Source of the DNA: Clostridiales bacterium UBA7285
Lineage (GTDB): Bacteria; Bacillota; Clostridia; Peptostreptococcales; Anaerovoracaceae
DNA length: 64,000 bases
Reading direction: 5' to 3'
Assembly (NCBI GenBank): GCA_002472145.1
Contig: DKRJ01000034.1
Span: 19,746 to 83,745, forward strand
In this document: piece after piece, positions 8,464 through 16,746 of the stretch
Position numbering within the stretch: position 1 is the first letter of the stretch
Layout of the letters: each line of letters opens with the position of its first letter
Made by a program: the position numbers and the translations under genes
Notes under the pieces: model-generated
The model's input: only the letters and a program-made list of their open reading frames with translations
The model's database searches: none
Told to the model about the DNA's origin: nothing

Positions 8464-9243
8464 CTAACCTTCTATCGCGTCGATCGCCTTTATCACGGCG
8501 GATCTGAACCCGTTTTCCTCGAGCGCGGCGACTCCCCGGATCGTCGTTCCTCCTGGTGAGCATACCGCGTCCTTCATGGCGGCCGGATGAGTTCCCGTCT
8601 CCAGATAGAGCTCCGCCGTTCCCGCGAGCATCTGTGAGGCTATCCTGTAGGCCGCGCCGCGTTTCATTCCGTACTTCACGCCGGCGTCTCCGAGCGCCTC
8701 GATGAACATCGCGGCAAAGGCCGGACCGCATCCGCTGATCGTCGAAGCGGCCGAGTAGGCCTTAGCGTCGACAAATTCAAGCAGCGCGATACCGGAAAAT
8801 ACTTTCTTGAATATTTCAAGCTGCTCGTCTGTCAGGCTGTGCTTTTCCTCGCAGACGACGACGCCTCTGCATACCGCGACGGGAGTGTTCGGGATCGTCG
8901 AAATGTGGTTCGTTCCCGGCAGGAGCAGGTCTTCGTAATAATCAAAACCGAGCCCGGCTGCGATCGATATGACGATCTTTCCTTTAAGAACGTCCTTTAT
9001 CGGCTCCAGGACTTCCTTTACCATATTCGGTTTGACCGCGACGACGACTATGTCTGAGTCCGCCGCCGTTTCTTTGTTTGATGCGCACGCGTTCACGCCG
9101 CGGGCAGCGGCGTTTTCGCGGAGCCTGCCGCCGTCACGGGCGCTCGCAAAGACGTTCTCCGGGCTGACGGCACCGGATCTGATCAGACCGTCGCAGAGCG
9201 CGCGGCCCATGTTTCCGAAACCGATGAATCCGACTTTATGCAT
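8464..9243 (-). CDS. proC: Pyrroline-5-carboxylate reductase
   Basis: 259 residues. Reduces 1-pyrroline-5-carboxylate to proline with NAD(P)H in the cytoplasm, the last step of proline synthesis from glutamate or ornithine. The Rossmann motif GFIGFGNMGRAL lies at the N-terminus. The family signature appears as SGCGPAFAAMFIEALGDAG, and the C-terminal SPGGTTIRG is intact. The start at 9243 is chosen because GGGAGG precedes it and the Rossmann fold begins there. It overlaps the sigma-factor stop by 8 nt, so the two are probably translationally coupled. With arginase in the same window, an arginine-ornithine-proline route is conceivable, but no ornithine aminotransferase or cyclodeaminase is seen here. 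Confidence 0.93.
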   Translation of the reverse strand: MHKVGFIGFGNMGRALCDGLIRSGAVSPENVFASARDGGRLRENAAARGVNACASNKETAADSDIVVVAVKPNMVKEVLEPIKDVLKGKIVISIAAGLGFDYYEDLLLPGTNHISTIPNTPVAVCRGVVVCEEKHSLTDEQLEIFKKVFSGIALLEFVDAKAYSAASTISGCGPAFAAMFIEALGDAGVKYGMKRGAAYRIASQMLAGTAELYLETGTHPAAMKDAVCSPGGTTIRGVAALEENGFRSAVIKAIDAIEG

Positions 9244-10003
9244 TCCAGGCCCTCCCGGCTTCCCTTTCGCCGTCCAGAAGTTCACTGCGGAACTTGTTCA
9301 CGATATTTTTTTCGGCGCGCGAAACAGTCATCTGCGAGATGCCCAGCTCGCGCGCTATGTCGGACTGCGAGCGGTTGTTCAGGAACCTCTCGCGGAAAAT
9401 GAACTTATACTGGTCGCTCAGGCCGCTGACTATCTTGCGTATGATGTCCGCGGTCTCCACGCGGTCGTACCCCGCGTCGGAAAATCCGGTGTACCGCTCG
9501 ATGAATGAGCTGTCGCCGCTCTCTCCGGCGTCGTCAAACGTCTTATCGAGCGAGTACGTGTCGTACGCCTTGGAGCTTTCGATGGCCTCGATCACCTGTT
9601 CCTGCGTCAGGCCGGCCTCTTCGGCGATCTCCTCGATCGTCGGGGAGCGGTTCAGCTTCGACGTCAGGCTGGCCGTGACCTCCTGGACTTTCCCGGATGT
9701 CTCCTTCAGGCGGCGCGGGACCTTAAGGCTCCACTGCTTGTCGCGGAAATATTTTTTGATCTCCCCTAGGATCGTCGGCGTCGCGAACGAGCTGAACTCA
9801 TACCCCTTATCGGGATCAAACCTCTCGACCGCGGACACGAGCGCGAGCGCTCCGACCTGGTAGAGATCGTCGTAGTCGACGCCCTTGCCGAGGTATTTAC
9901 GGATCAGGATGTCGACCATGTAGAGATATTTTTCGACCAGTGCGTTTCTTTTTTCAATTGTCGGATCTTTTTTATAATCCTCGAACAAAGCGCGGTCTGT
10001 CAT
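9236..10003 (-). CDS. RNA polymerase sigma factor, SigB/SigF/SigG family
   Basis: 255 residues. Region 2 is clear (DDLYQVGALALVSAVERFDP, then KGYEFSSFATPTILGEIKKY), with the -10 melting segment DKQWSLKVPRRLKE. Region 3 follows, then a region 4 helix-turn-helix (RSQSDIARELGISQMTVSRA) near residues 210-230. It belongs to the group-3 factors controlled by anti-sigma kinases. The upstream rsbW gene overlaps it by 4 nt (ATGA). SigB (stress) and the forespore factors SigF/SigG cannot be separated from sequence alone; no SpoIIAA/RsbV or other sporulation gene is nearby. It shares translation coupling with proC downstream. Confidence 0.88.
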   Translation of the reverse strand: MTDRALFEDYKKDPTIEKRNALVEKYLYMVDILIRKYLGKGVDYDDLYQVGALALVSAVERFDPDKGYEFSSFATPTILGEIKKYFRDKQWSLKVPRRLKETSGKVQEVTASLTSKLNRSPTIEEIAEEAGLTQEQVIEAIESSKAYDTYSLDKTFDDAGESGDSSFIERYTGFSDAGYDRVETADIIRKIVSGLSDQYKFIFRERFLNNRSQSDIARELGISQMTVSRAEKNIVNKFRSELLDGEREAGRAWNA

Positions 10004-10497
10004 TGATTCTTTTCGCTTTCGTCGTCTGCCTCGCTGCCTGATGATTTCCCGGCGCCGGAGTCCGCTCCCGCGGCCTTCCCCGCCGCCTGCGAATCGGCGA
10101 TGCGCTTTACCATATTGATATATTTATGGCCGTCCTCGGTCTGACCGACCTCGACGCAGTCCATCAGAGTGTGGATCATGATCGCGCCGATGTCGCCCTC
10201 CTGAGGGCACATCCTGCAAGGCTTCTCGAGTTTCTCGATCGTATGCGAGTCGCAGGCGTCGGTCACCGTCACCTCGAAGTTGCTTCCCTTTTCGAGGTTC
10301 ACCTCGATCTCGTATTTGTCGCTGAATCCCTGGGAGCCGTGGCATGAGATGTTCTTACACGCCTCGACGACGGCCATCTTGATCTCCTCGGCGTTTTCGA
10401 CGTCGAATCCGGCGTACGTCGCAAGCGACGTGATCGCGAGCCTGACCATCGTCATATATTCAGGCTTGCCCGGGATTGTTATTTTAAGATTGTCCAT
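10000..10497 (-). CDS. rsbW: Anti-sigma factor / serine kinase, RsbW (SpoIIAB) family
   Basis: 165 residues. GHKL-type ATPase that binds the cognate sigma factor encoded just downstream. The N box is seen as VVEACKNISCHG and the C-terminal helix as GAIMIHTLMDCVEV. The G1 motif, usually D-E-G-D-S-F-D, reads DACDSHT, and the glycine-rich second motif reads EGDIGA, so the ATP site is altered. Six cysteines are present, including KPCRMCPQ in the ATP-lid region. A hydrophilic Ala/Gly/Ser tail of about 30 residues follows the fold. No RsbV-type antagonist is adjacent, so release of the sigma factor may use another signal. Confidence 0.85.
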   Translation of the reverse strand: MDNLKITIPGKPEYMTMVRLAITSLATYAGFDVENAEEIKMAVVEACKNISCHGSQGFSDKYEIEVNLEKGSNFEVTVTDACDSHTIEKLEKPCRMCPQEGDIGAIMIHTLMDCVEVGQTEDGHKYINMVKRIADSQAAGKAAGADSGAGKSSGSEADDESEKNQ

Positions 10498-10579
10498 TGC
10501 ATGCCTCCGCTAAAAAAGCCGTGAGCCGGATCGGTCCGCTTCCGCTGCCGGGCGGTTCTCACCTGACCGGCGCTCTCCT

Positions 10580-13075
10580 TCAGATCATCTTCATCTGAGC
10601 GTCGGACTCGTCCGGTTTCCCGGTCTCGCCTTCGTCCTCATCGTCGTCGTCTTTGATGGCCTTTGCCATGGCGACGATCTTGGTTCCGTCGGCGACCTTC
10701 ATGATTTTAACTCCCTGCGTGGCGCGTCCTAGGACGGATACTTCGCTCGCTCTGATCCTGATGATGATGCCGTCTGAGTTGATCAGGAAGATCTCGTCGT
10801 CTTCGTCGACCACCATCGCTCCGATCAGGGCGCCCGTCTTATTGAACTTAGTCTTATCGTACGTGAGAAGGCCCTTTCCACCTCTGACCTGGACCTTATA
10901 CTGCTTGACCGGCGTGCGCTTGCCGTAGCCGTTTTCGGTCACTACGAGCAGCTGCTGGCCCGGCTGTACGAGTTCCATGGCGACGACCTCGTCGTCCTTT
11001 TCGAGCTTGATGGCGCGGACGCCTCCGGCGATCCTGCCCATCTCGCGGACGTCCTTCTCCGAGAAGCAGATGCACTTGCCTCTCTTCGTGACGATTATGA
11101 CGTTGTCGGAGCCCGTGCATTCCTTGATGCCTATCAGTTCGTCGCCTTCCTTCAGGTTGATGGCGATCAGGCCGGTGGTCCTCTTCGTGTCGAACTCCGA
11201 CAGAGCGGTCTTTTTGATCATGCCGTATTTCGTGACGGCGATGAGGTACTTCGATTCCTTGAAGTCCCTGACCGGGATGACCGCCGTGATCCTCTCTCTC
11301 TGGAGGAGGTTGAGGAAGTTGATGGCAGGTGTTCCCTTTGCCTGGCGAGCAGCCTCCGGTATCTCGTACGCCTTTATCTTATGCGCTTTTCCCGTATTAG
11401 TAAAGAACATGAGATAATCGTGCGTCGACGTCATGACGAGGTCCTTGACAAAGTCGTTCTCGCGGGTCGTGAGGCCGGTGATCCCTTTGCCGCCGCGCCT
11501 CTGCGCCTTGTACGTGTCCGCAGGTACTCTCTTTATATACCCTAAATGAGTCAGAGTGATCGCGACGTTCTCTTCCTCGACGAGATCTTCCTCATCGAGT
11601 TCGCCGGCGTCTCTGACGATCTTGGTGCGGCGCTTGTCGTCCCACTTCTTTTTGATCTCGAGGAGTTCGTCCTTGATGACGCCCATCAGGAGCTTCTCGT
11701 CAGCGAGGACCGATTTATAGTACGCGATCTTTTTCATGAGATCCTCGTACTCTGCCTCGATCTTCTCGCGCTCGAGCCCCTGGAGTCTGGCCAGTCTCAT
11801 GTCGAGGATGGCCTGGGCCTGGACGTCGGTCAGTCCGAACCTCTGCATGAGTTTTTCCTTTGCGTCGTTATATGATTCGCGGATCGTTTTTATCACCGCG
11901 TCGATGTTATCGAGGGCGATGCGCAGACCTTCCAGTATGTGGGCGCGCGCTTCGGCCTTGTTCAGGTCGAACGTCGTCCTGCGGGTGATGACTTCCTTCT
12001 GGAATTTTACGTATTCCTCGAGGATCGTCTTCAGGTCGAGGAGCTTCGGGTGGCCGTCGACGAGCGCGATCATGATCATCGAGAACGTGTCCTGGAGCTG
12101 GGAATGCTTGAAGAATCTGTTCAGGACGATCTGAGGGTTCGCGTCGCGCTTCAGCTCCACGACGATCCTGATGCCGTTTCTGCTGGATTCGTCGCGGATG
12201 GCCGATACGCCGTCGATCCTCTTATCCTTTACGAGGTCGGCCATCTTCTCTATGAGCAGGGATTTATTGACGCCGTAAGGGATCTCGGTTATGACGATCT
12301 GCATCTTTCCGTGCTTCGTCTCTTCTATGTTCGTCACCGAGCGGACCGTGACCTTTCCGGTGCCGGTCCTGTATGCGTCCCTGATGCCGGATTTTCCGAG
12401 GATCAGAGCGCCTGTCGGAAAGTCCGGCCCCTTGATGAATCTCATCAGGTCGTCGACCGTGCAGTCAGGATTGTCTATGAGGTATACGGTCCCGTCTATG
12501 ACCTCGCCGAGGTTGTGAGGCGGGATCGAAGTCGCCATTCCGACCGCGATGCCGCTGGAACCGTTTACGAGCAGGTTCGGGTAGCGGCTCGGGAGCACGA
12601 CAGGCTCTTTTTCCTCGCCGTCGTAGTTATCGACAAAGTCTACCGTGTCCTTATCTATGTCGCGGAGCATCTCCATCGAGAAAGGAGACATCCTGGCTTC
12701 CGTATAACGGCTGGCCGCCGCGCCGTCTCCGTCGACGGAGCCGAAGTTTCCGTGGCCGTCGACGAGCATGTAGCGCATCGAGAAGTCCTGCGCCATCCTG
12801 ACCATGGCCTCGTATATGGACGAGTCGCCGTGAGGATGGTATTTACCCATGACTTCACCGACGATACGGGCCGATTTCTTATACGGCTTGTCCGGGGTGA
12901 TCCCCAGATGGCCCATGCCGTACAGTATCCTGCGCTGTACGGGCTTCAGTCCGTCCCTGACGTCCGGAAGCGCACGCCCTACGATGACACTCATGGAGTA
13001 GTCGATGTAGGATTTTTTCATTTCGCTGTATATGTCGCGCTGTTCGACTTTAGTGTCTTCGATCAGATCTGCCAT
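10580..13075 (-). CDS. gyrA: DNA gyrase subunit A
   Basis: 831 residues. Breaks and rejoins DNA in the A2B2 gyrase that introduces negative supercoils. The catalytic tyrosine is Tyr124 in ASRYTEARMS. The quinolone-resistance region reads HPHGDSSIYEAMVRMAQDF, with Ser85 and an acidic Glu89 at the usual positions, so no classical resistance substitution is visible. The C-terminal wrapping domain has the GyrA box QRRGGKG and several blade repeats, and ends in an acidic tail. It lies 15 nt downstream of gyrB in the same operon. Confidence 0.97.
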   Translation of the reverse strand: MADLIEDTKVEQRDIYSEMKKSYIDYSMSVIVGRALPDVRDGLKPVQRRILYGMGHLGITPDKPYKKSARIVGEVMGKYHPHGDSSIYEAMVRMAQDFSMRYMLVDGHGNFGSVDGDGAAASRYTEARMSPFSMEMLRDIDKDTVDFVDNYDGEEKEPVVLPSRYPNLLVNGSSGIAVGMATSIPPHNLGEVIDGTVYLIDNPDCTVDDLMRFIKGPDFPTGALILGKSGIRDAYRTGTGKVTVRSVTNIEETKHGKMQIVITEIPYGVNKSLLIEKMADLVKDKRIDGVSAIRDESSRNGIRIVVELKRDANPQIVLNRFFKHSQLQDTFSMIMIALVDGHPKLLDLKTILEEYVKFQKEVITRRTTFDLNKAEARAHILEGLRIALDNIDAVIKTIRESYNDAKEKLMQRFGLTDVQAQAILDMRLARLQGLEREKIEAEYEDLMKKIAYYKSVLADEKLLMGVIKDELLEIKKKWDDKRRTKIVRDAGELDEEDLVEEENVAITLTHLGYIKRVPADTYKAQRRGGKGITGLTTRENDFVKDLVMTSTHDYLMFFTNTGKAHKIKAYEIPEAARQAKGTPAINFLNLLQRERITAVIPVRDFKESKYLIAVTKYGMIKKTALSEFDTKRTTGLIAINLKEGDELIGIKECTGSDNVIIVTKRGKCICFSEKDVREMGRIAGGVRAIKLEKDDEVVAMELVQPGQQLLVVTENGYGKRTPVKQYKVQVRGGKGLLTYDKTKFNKTGALIGAMVVDEDDEIFLINSDGIIIRIRASEVSVLGRATQGVKIMKVADGTKIVAMAKAIKDDDDEDEGETGKPDESDAQMKMI

Positions 13076-13090
13076 TTATGCGCTCCTTTT

Positions 13091-15025
13091 CTATATGTCG
13101 AGCTCAGCGTACTGAGCGTTGTCTTCGATGAATTTACGGCGCGGAGGGACCTTATCGCCCATGAGGATCGTGAAGATCTCGTCCGCCTGAGAGGCGTCGT
13201 CCATCGTGATCTGGATGAGCGTCCTGTTCTTATAGTCCATGGTCGTCTCCCAGAGCTGGTTGAAGTCCATCTCGCCGAGACCTTTATAGCGCTGGATCTC
13301 GATTTTAGGATTCTTTCCCTTATACTCTTCCTGTATGGACGCCAGAAGCTTGTTCTGCTCAGGCTCGCTGTACGTGTAATGGACCTCGCCGCCCACCTTA
13401 GTCTGGAAAAGCGGAGGCTTAGCCGCGTATACGTATCCTCCCTCGATGAGCGGTCTCATGTGGCGGAAGAAGAACGTCAGCAGAAGAGTCCTGATGTGCG
13501 CTCCGTCGACGTCGGCATCCGTCATCATGATTATCTTATGATAGCGGAGCTTCGTGATGTCAAAGTCCTGACCTATGCCGCACCCGAACGCGGTGATCAT
13601 GTTTTTGATCGCGTCAGACGACAGTATCCTCTCCGTTCTGGCCTTCTCGACGTTCAGGATCTTGCCGCGGAGAGGCAGTACGGCCTGTCTCTTCCTGTCG
13701 CGCCCCTGCTTGGCAGAGCCGCCCGCGGAATCGCCCTCTACGAGGAATATCTCCGAAAGCGCCGGATCCCTCTCCGAGCAGTCCGCCAGCTTGCCCGGCA
13801 GCGACGTGCTGTCCAGGGCACTCTTGCGGCGCGTCAGTTCCCTCGCCTTGCGTGCGGCTTCACGCGCGCGCGACGCGGACATGCACTTTTCGATGATTAT
13901 CTTAGCCTCTTTAGGGTGTTCCTCCAGATATGCCGTCAGGTGGTCGGCCGTCTCGCTGTCGACAAAGCCTCTGACCTCGATCGTGCCGAGTTTTATCTTT
14001 GTCTGGGACTCGAACTGCGGGCGCTCCAGCTTGACTGAAACGACGCCGGTCAGTCCCTCGCGGACGTCGTCGCCGGAGAGCGGCTGGTCGTTATCCTTCA
14101 GGAATTTATTTTTGCGGGCGTAGTCGTTGATCGCCCTCGTGATGGCCGATTTAAAGCCGGCCAGGTGCGTGCCGCCCTCGACCGTGTTGATATTGTTCGC
14201 ATAGGAAAGCAGAAGCTCGTTATATGAGTCCGTGTACTGCATGGCGACTTCCATCTCCATGTTGTCGCGGATCGCCTCGAAGTAGATGACGTCCTGATGG
14301 AGCGCTTCCTTATTGCGGTTCAGGTACTGCACGAACTCCTTGAGCCCGCCCTCGTAGTGGAATTCTTCTTTTTTCCTGCTGCCCGGACGTTCGTCGGCGA
14401 GAGTGATCTTCAGTCCTTTATTCAAGAAGGCCATCTCGCGGAGCCTGTGCTGCAGCGTGTCGTAGTCGAATACCGTCTCCTCGAAGATCTCCGGATCAGG
14501 CCAGAACGTAGACTCGGAGCCCGTGCCTCTGGCGTCCCCGACTATCTCGAGCGGAGTCTGAGTGATGCCGCGCGCGTACTCCTGGCGGTAGAGGTGCCCG
14601 TTCCTGCGGACCTCGACTACCATTTTTTCGGACAGAGCGTTTACGACCGAGGCGCCGACGCCGTGAAGGCCGCCGGAAACCTTATATCCGCCGCCACCGA
14701 ATTTACCGCCGGCGTTGAGCTTAGTGTGGATGATCTCCACGCCGCTCAAGCCCTGCTCTTCGTTGATGTCGACCGGCATCCCGCGCCCGTCGTCCTTTAC
14801 GGTGACGGAGTTGTCGGCGTTGAGCGTGACCGTGATATGAGTGCAGAATCCCGCCAGAGCCTCGTCGACCGAGTTGTCCACGATCTCATATACGAGATGG
14901 TGAAGCCCGCTCGGACCGGTGGAGCCGATATACATGCCGGGGCTCTTGCGGACAGGCTCCAGTCCTTCCAGGACCTGTATCTGATCGGCATTATATGATG
15001 TTGAAACCTTTGAAATCTCGTTCAT
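13091..15025 (-). CDS. gyrB: DNA gyrase subunit B
   Basis: 644 residues. ATPase subunit of gyrase. The N-terminal GHKL domain shows YIGSTGPSGLHHLVYEIVDN and the glycine loop GGLHGVGASVVNAL. The Toprim domain follows with EGDSAGGSAKQGRDR and the metal-binding DADVDG, then the C-terminal RYKGLGEM segment. The start at 15025 (MNEISKV) is chosen over an upstream in-frame ATG because GAGAGG precedes it and homologues begin here. It heads the gyrB-gyrA operon and has its own promoter. Confidence 0.97.
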   Translation of the reverse strand: MNEISKVSTSYNADQIQVLEGLEPVRKSPGMYIGSTGPSGLHHLVYEIVDNSVDEALAGFCTHITVTLNADNSVTVKDDGRGMPVDINEEQGLSGVEIIHTKLNAGGKFGGGGYKVSGGLHGVGASVVNALSEKMVVEVRRNGHLYRQEYARGITQTPLEIVGDARGTGSESTFWPDPEIFEETVFDYDTLQHRLREMAFLNKGLKITLADERPGSRKKEEFHYEGGLKEFVQYLNRNKEALHQDVIYFEAIRDNMEMEVAMQYTDSYNELLLSYANNINTVEGGTHLAGFKSAITRAINDYARKNKFLKDNDQPLSGDDVREGLTGVVSVKLERPQFESQTKIKLGTIEVRGFVDSETADHLTAYLEEHPKEAKIIIEKCMSASRAREAARKARELTRRKSALDSTSLPGKLADCSERDPALSEIFLVEGDSAGGSAKQGRDRKRQAVLPLRGKILNVEKARTERILSSDAIKNMITAFGCGIGQDFDITKLRYHKIIMMTDADVDGAHIRTLLLTFFFRHMRPLIEGGYVYAAKPPLFQTKVGGEVHYTYSEPEQNKLLASIQEEYKGKNPKIEIQRYKGLGEMDFNQLWETTMDYKNRTLIQITMDDASQADEIFTILMGDKVPPRRKFIEDNAQYAELDI

Positions 15026-15108
15026 TTTTTTCCTCTCTCCGGGGCGCCTTATGCTGCGTGCCTCCGGGTCATTAAATACGCGCGTGGTTTTTTCCGCGCA
15101 GCGCAAAT

Positions 15109-15137
15109 ATTATATATCAAAATCGCCTTTTTTACAA
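15109..15137 (-). promoter_or_regulatory. gyrB promoter
   Basis: On the minus strand TTGTAA (complement of 15132-15137) and TATAAT (complement of 15109-15114) are exactly 17 bp apart. Predicted start is about 15102, giving a leader near 77 nt. The rest of the 15026-15421 gap is AT-rich and contains no gene; AAAAGG/CCTTTT inverted repeats occur near 15155-15176. Confidence 0.7.
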
Positions 15138-15421
15138 TTTTTCTTTGAAAAGGACAAAAATCCCCTTTTGCGAAATAAAAGTGGCTTAAAAACGCGTTTT
15201 TTGCCGAATTTCGATGCCGGCGCGCTGGTCGATGCTTTGTTTTTGTTGGAAAATCAATACTTACGTGCCACTCCCGGCGCTTCTCGGGCGTTTCCCTTTT
15301 TACTTTCGCTTTAAATTCTTTTTACATCCTTCTGGTGGCTGCACTTTCAGCGCGTGAATAATATGGATTTGTCGGTTTTTATTCATCTTTACATTGATCA
15401 CATCAAGGAGGAAAGGAATCT

Positions 15422-15754
15422 ATGAACAAAAAAGCTAAGAGTCTTCTGGCCGTAGGCCTCGCTGCGGTCATCGCTTTGTCTGCGACGGCATGCGGGGGAG
15501 GCAATAACGACAGCAAGCAGGAAAATACGGATTACAACTCGATGTCCCTCGAGGATCTGACAGCCGCGGCTAAGGAAGAGGGTAAGGTAAATTCCGTCGG
15601 AATAAAGATCGACGAAAACGTGAAGCTGCGCGTGGATACGCTCTTCCGCAGCTACCATCTCTATAGCAGCGGAGAGCCCGTCTATCTTTACGTGCCTAAG
15701 CACGACTGCCTGCCTGTGCCTGACGCCGTCGAAGCCGCGGGAGCGAACATATGA
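15422..15754 (+). pseudogene. Fusion remnant: N-terminus of an ABC solute-binding lipoprotein joined to a TOBE-like C-terminus
   Basis: 110 codons. The first half is a normal lipoprotein start: MNKKAKSLL, then the lipobox TAC with Cys24, a Gly/Asn linker, and SLEDLTAAAKEEGKVNSVG. That last motif matches the mature N-terminus of iron/polyamine-type solute-binding proteins. From about residue 62 the sequence no longer fits such a protein. The last ~45 residues (KLRVDTLFRSY, then GEPVYLYVPKHDC) resemble the TOBE end of a PotA-type transporter ATPase. The simplest reading is an in-frame deletion that removed most of an ABC operon, leaving first-gene head fused to last-gene tail. It has a strong ribosome site (AAGGAGG) and may still be translated. 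Overlaps the PHP gene by ATGA. Confidence 0.55.
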
Positions 15755-16746
15755 ACACCAAAGATATGATCGGCATCGCCGAAGGCAGACCGCAGTTCGC
15801 GGGGAACCTGCACTCTCACACCGTAAATTCCGACGGACATCTGACGCCGGATGAATCCGTCGCGCTCTACCGCTCGCACGGATACAGCTTTCTGTGCCTG
15901 AACGAGCACGATCTTTTTACGGACTACCGCGATGAATTAGACAGCGGCGATTTCATAATCATGCCGGGGATCGAGGCATCCGCGTCGCTTTTTGACGAAA
16001 ATGATCCGGAATATCGCCTTAAGACGCACCATATGCAGGGCATCCTGGGCACTAAGGAAATGCAAAGCTCAGCCAAAAAACATTTTTCGCACATGGAAGC
16101 TCTCGAGCCTGTAAACGTATACGGAACGTGGGACGGGGCCGCCGCGGCGCAGCGTCTCTGTGACGAACTCAGATCGCGCGGGTGCGTCGTCTTCTACAAC
16201 CACCCGGTCTGGAGCCGGGTAGAGACGGAAGAGTTCGAGAATACGGAAGGCCTGACGGCGCTTGAGATATATAATTTCGACACCGTGGAAGAAAGCGGCA
16301 CCGGATACGACACCACTTATTGGGACAGGATGCTGAGAAAGGGAAAGCGCATTTTCGCGTACGCTTCCGACGATAACCACAACAGCAGTGAAATGCCGGA
16401 TTCCTGCGGCGGGCGCGTTTTTGTGACGGCTGATGAGCTGGAGCACGACGTCATAGTGCGTGCACTGACGGAAGGCTCTTTCTACTCGACGTCGGGGCCG
16501 GAGATATACGCTTTCGGCGTGTCCGGCGATATCGCGTACGTGCGGTGCAGCGCGTGCGAACGCGTCAATTTCATCTGCGGCGGCCACGTGAACGCCGGAG
16601 GAACGGTGAGAGCAAAAAATTCCTAAGGCGGAAAAAGCCTGCTGGAGGCATCTTTCAGACTGCGCGGAGACGAAACGTACGTGCGCGCGGAATGTATCGA
16701 CGAATACGGAAAAACAGCCTGGACTAACGCTGTTTTTCTCGTGTGA
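15751..16746 (+). pseudogene. PHP-domain metallohydrolase, interrupted by an in-frame stop
   Basis: The reading frame starts at the ATGA overlap with the previous gene. It runs 291 codons to TAA at 16624-16626, then stays open in the same frame for 39 more codons to TGA at 16744. The downstream part (ASFRLRGDETYVRAEC, then GKTAWTNAVFLV) is a plausible C-terminal beta domain of PHP proteins, so one nonsense change splits the gene. Metal-site motifs are present: NLHSHTVNSDG, NEHDLF, NHPVWSR and SDDNHN. The likely role is phosphoester or related hydrolysis. The frame ends 23 nt inside the 3' end of recF, on the opposite strand. Confidence 0.75.

Noticed and set aside
11939..14038. Long plus-strand open frame of about 700 codons opposite gyrA and gyrB
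   Set aside because: Antisense shadow: composition follows the codon bias of gyrA/gyrB, there is no family motif, and it spans two real genes and their gap.
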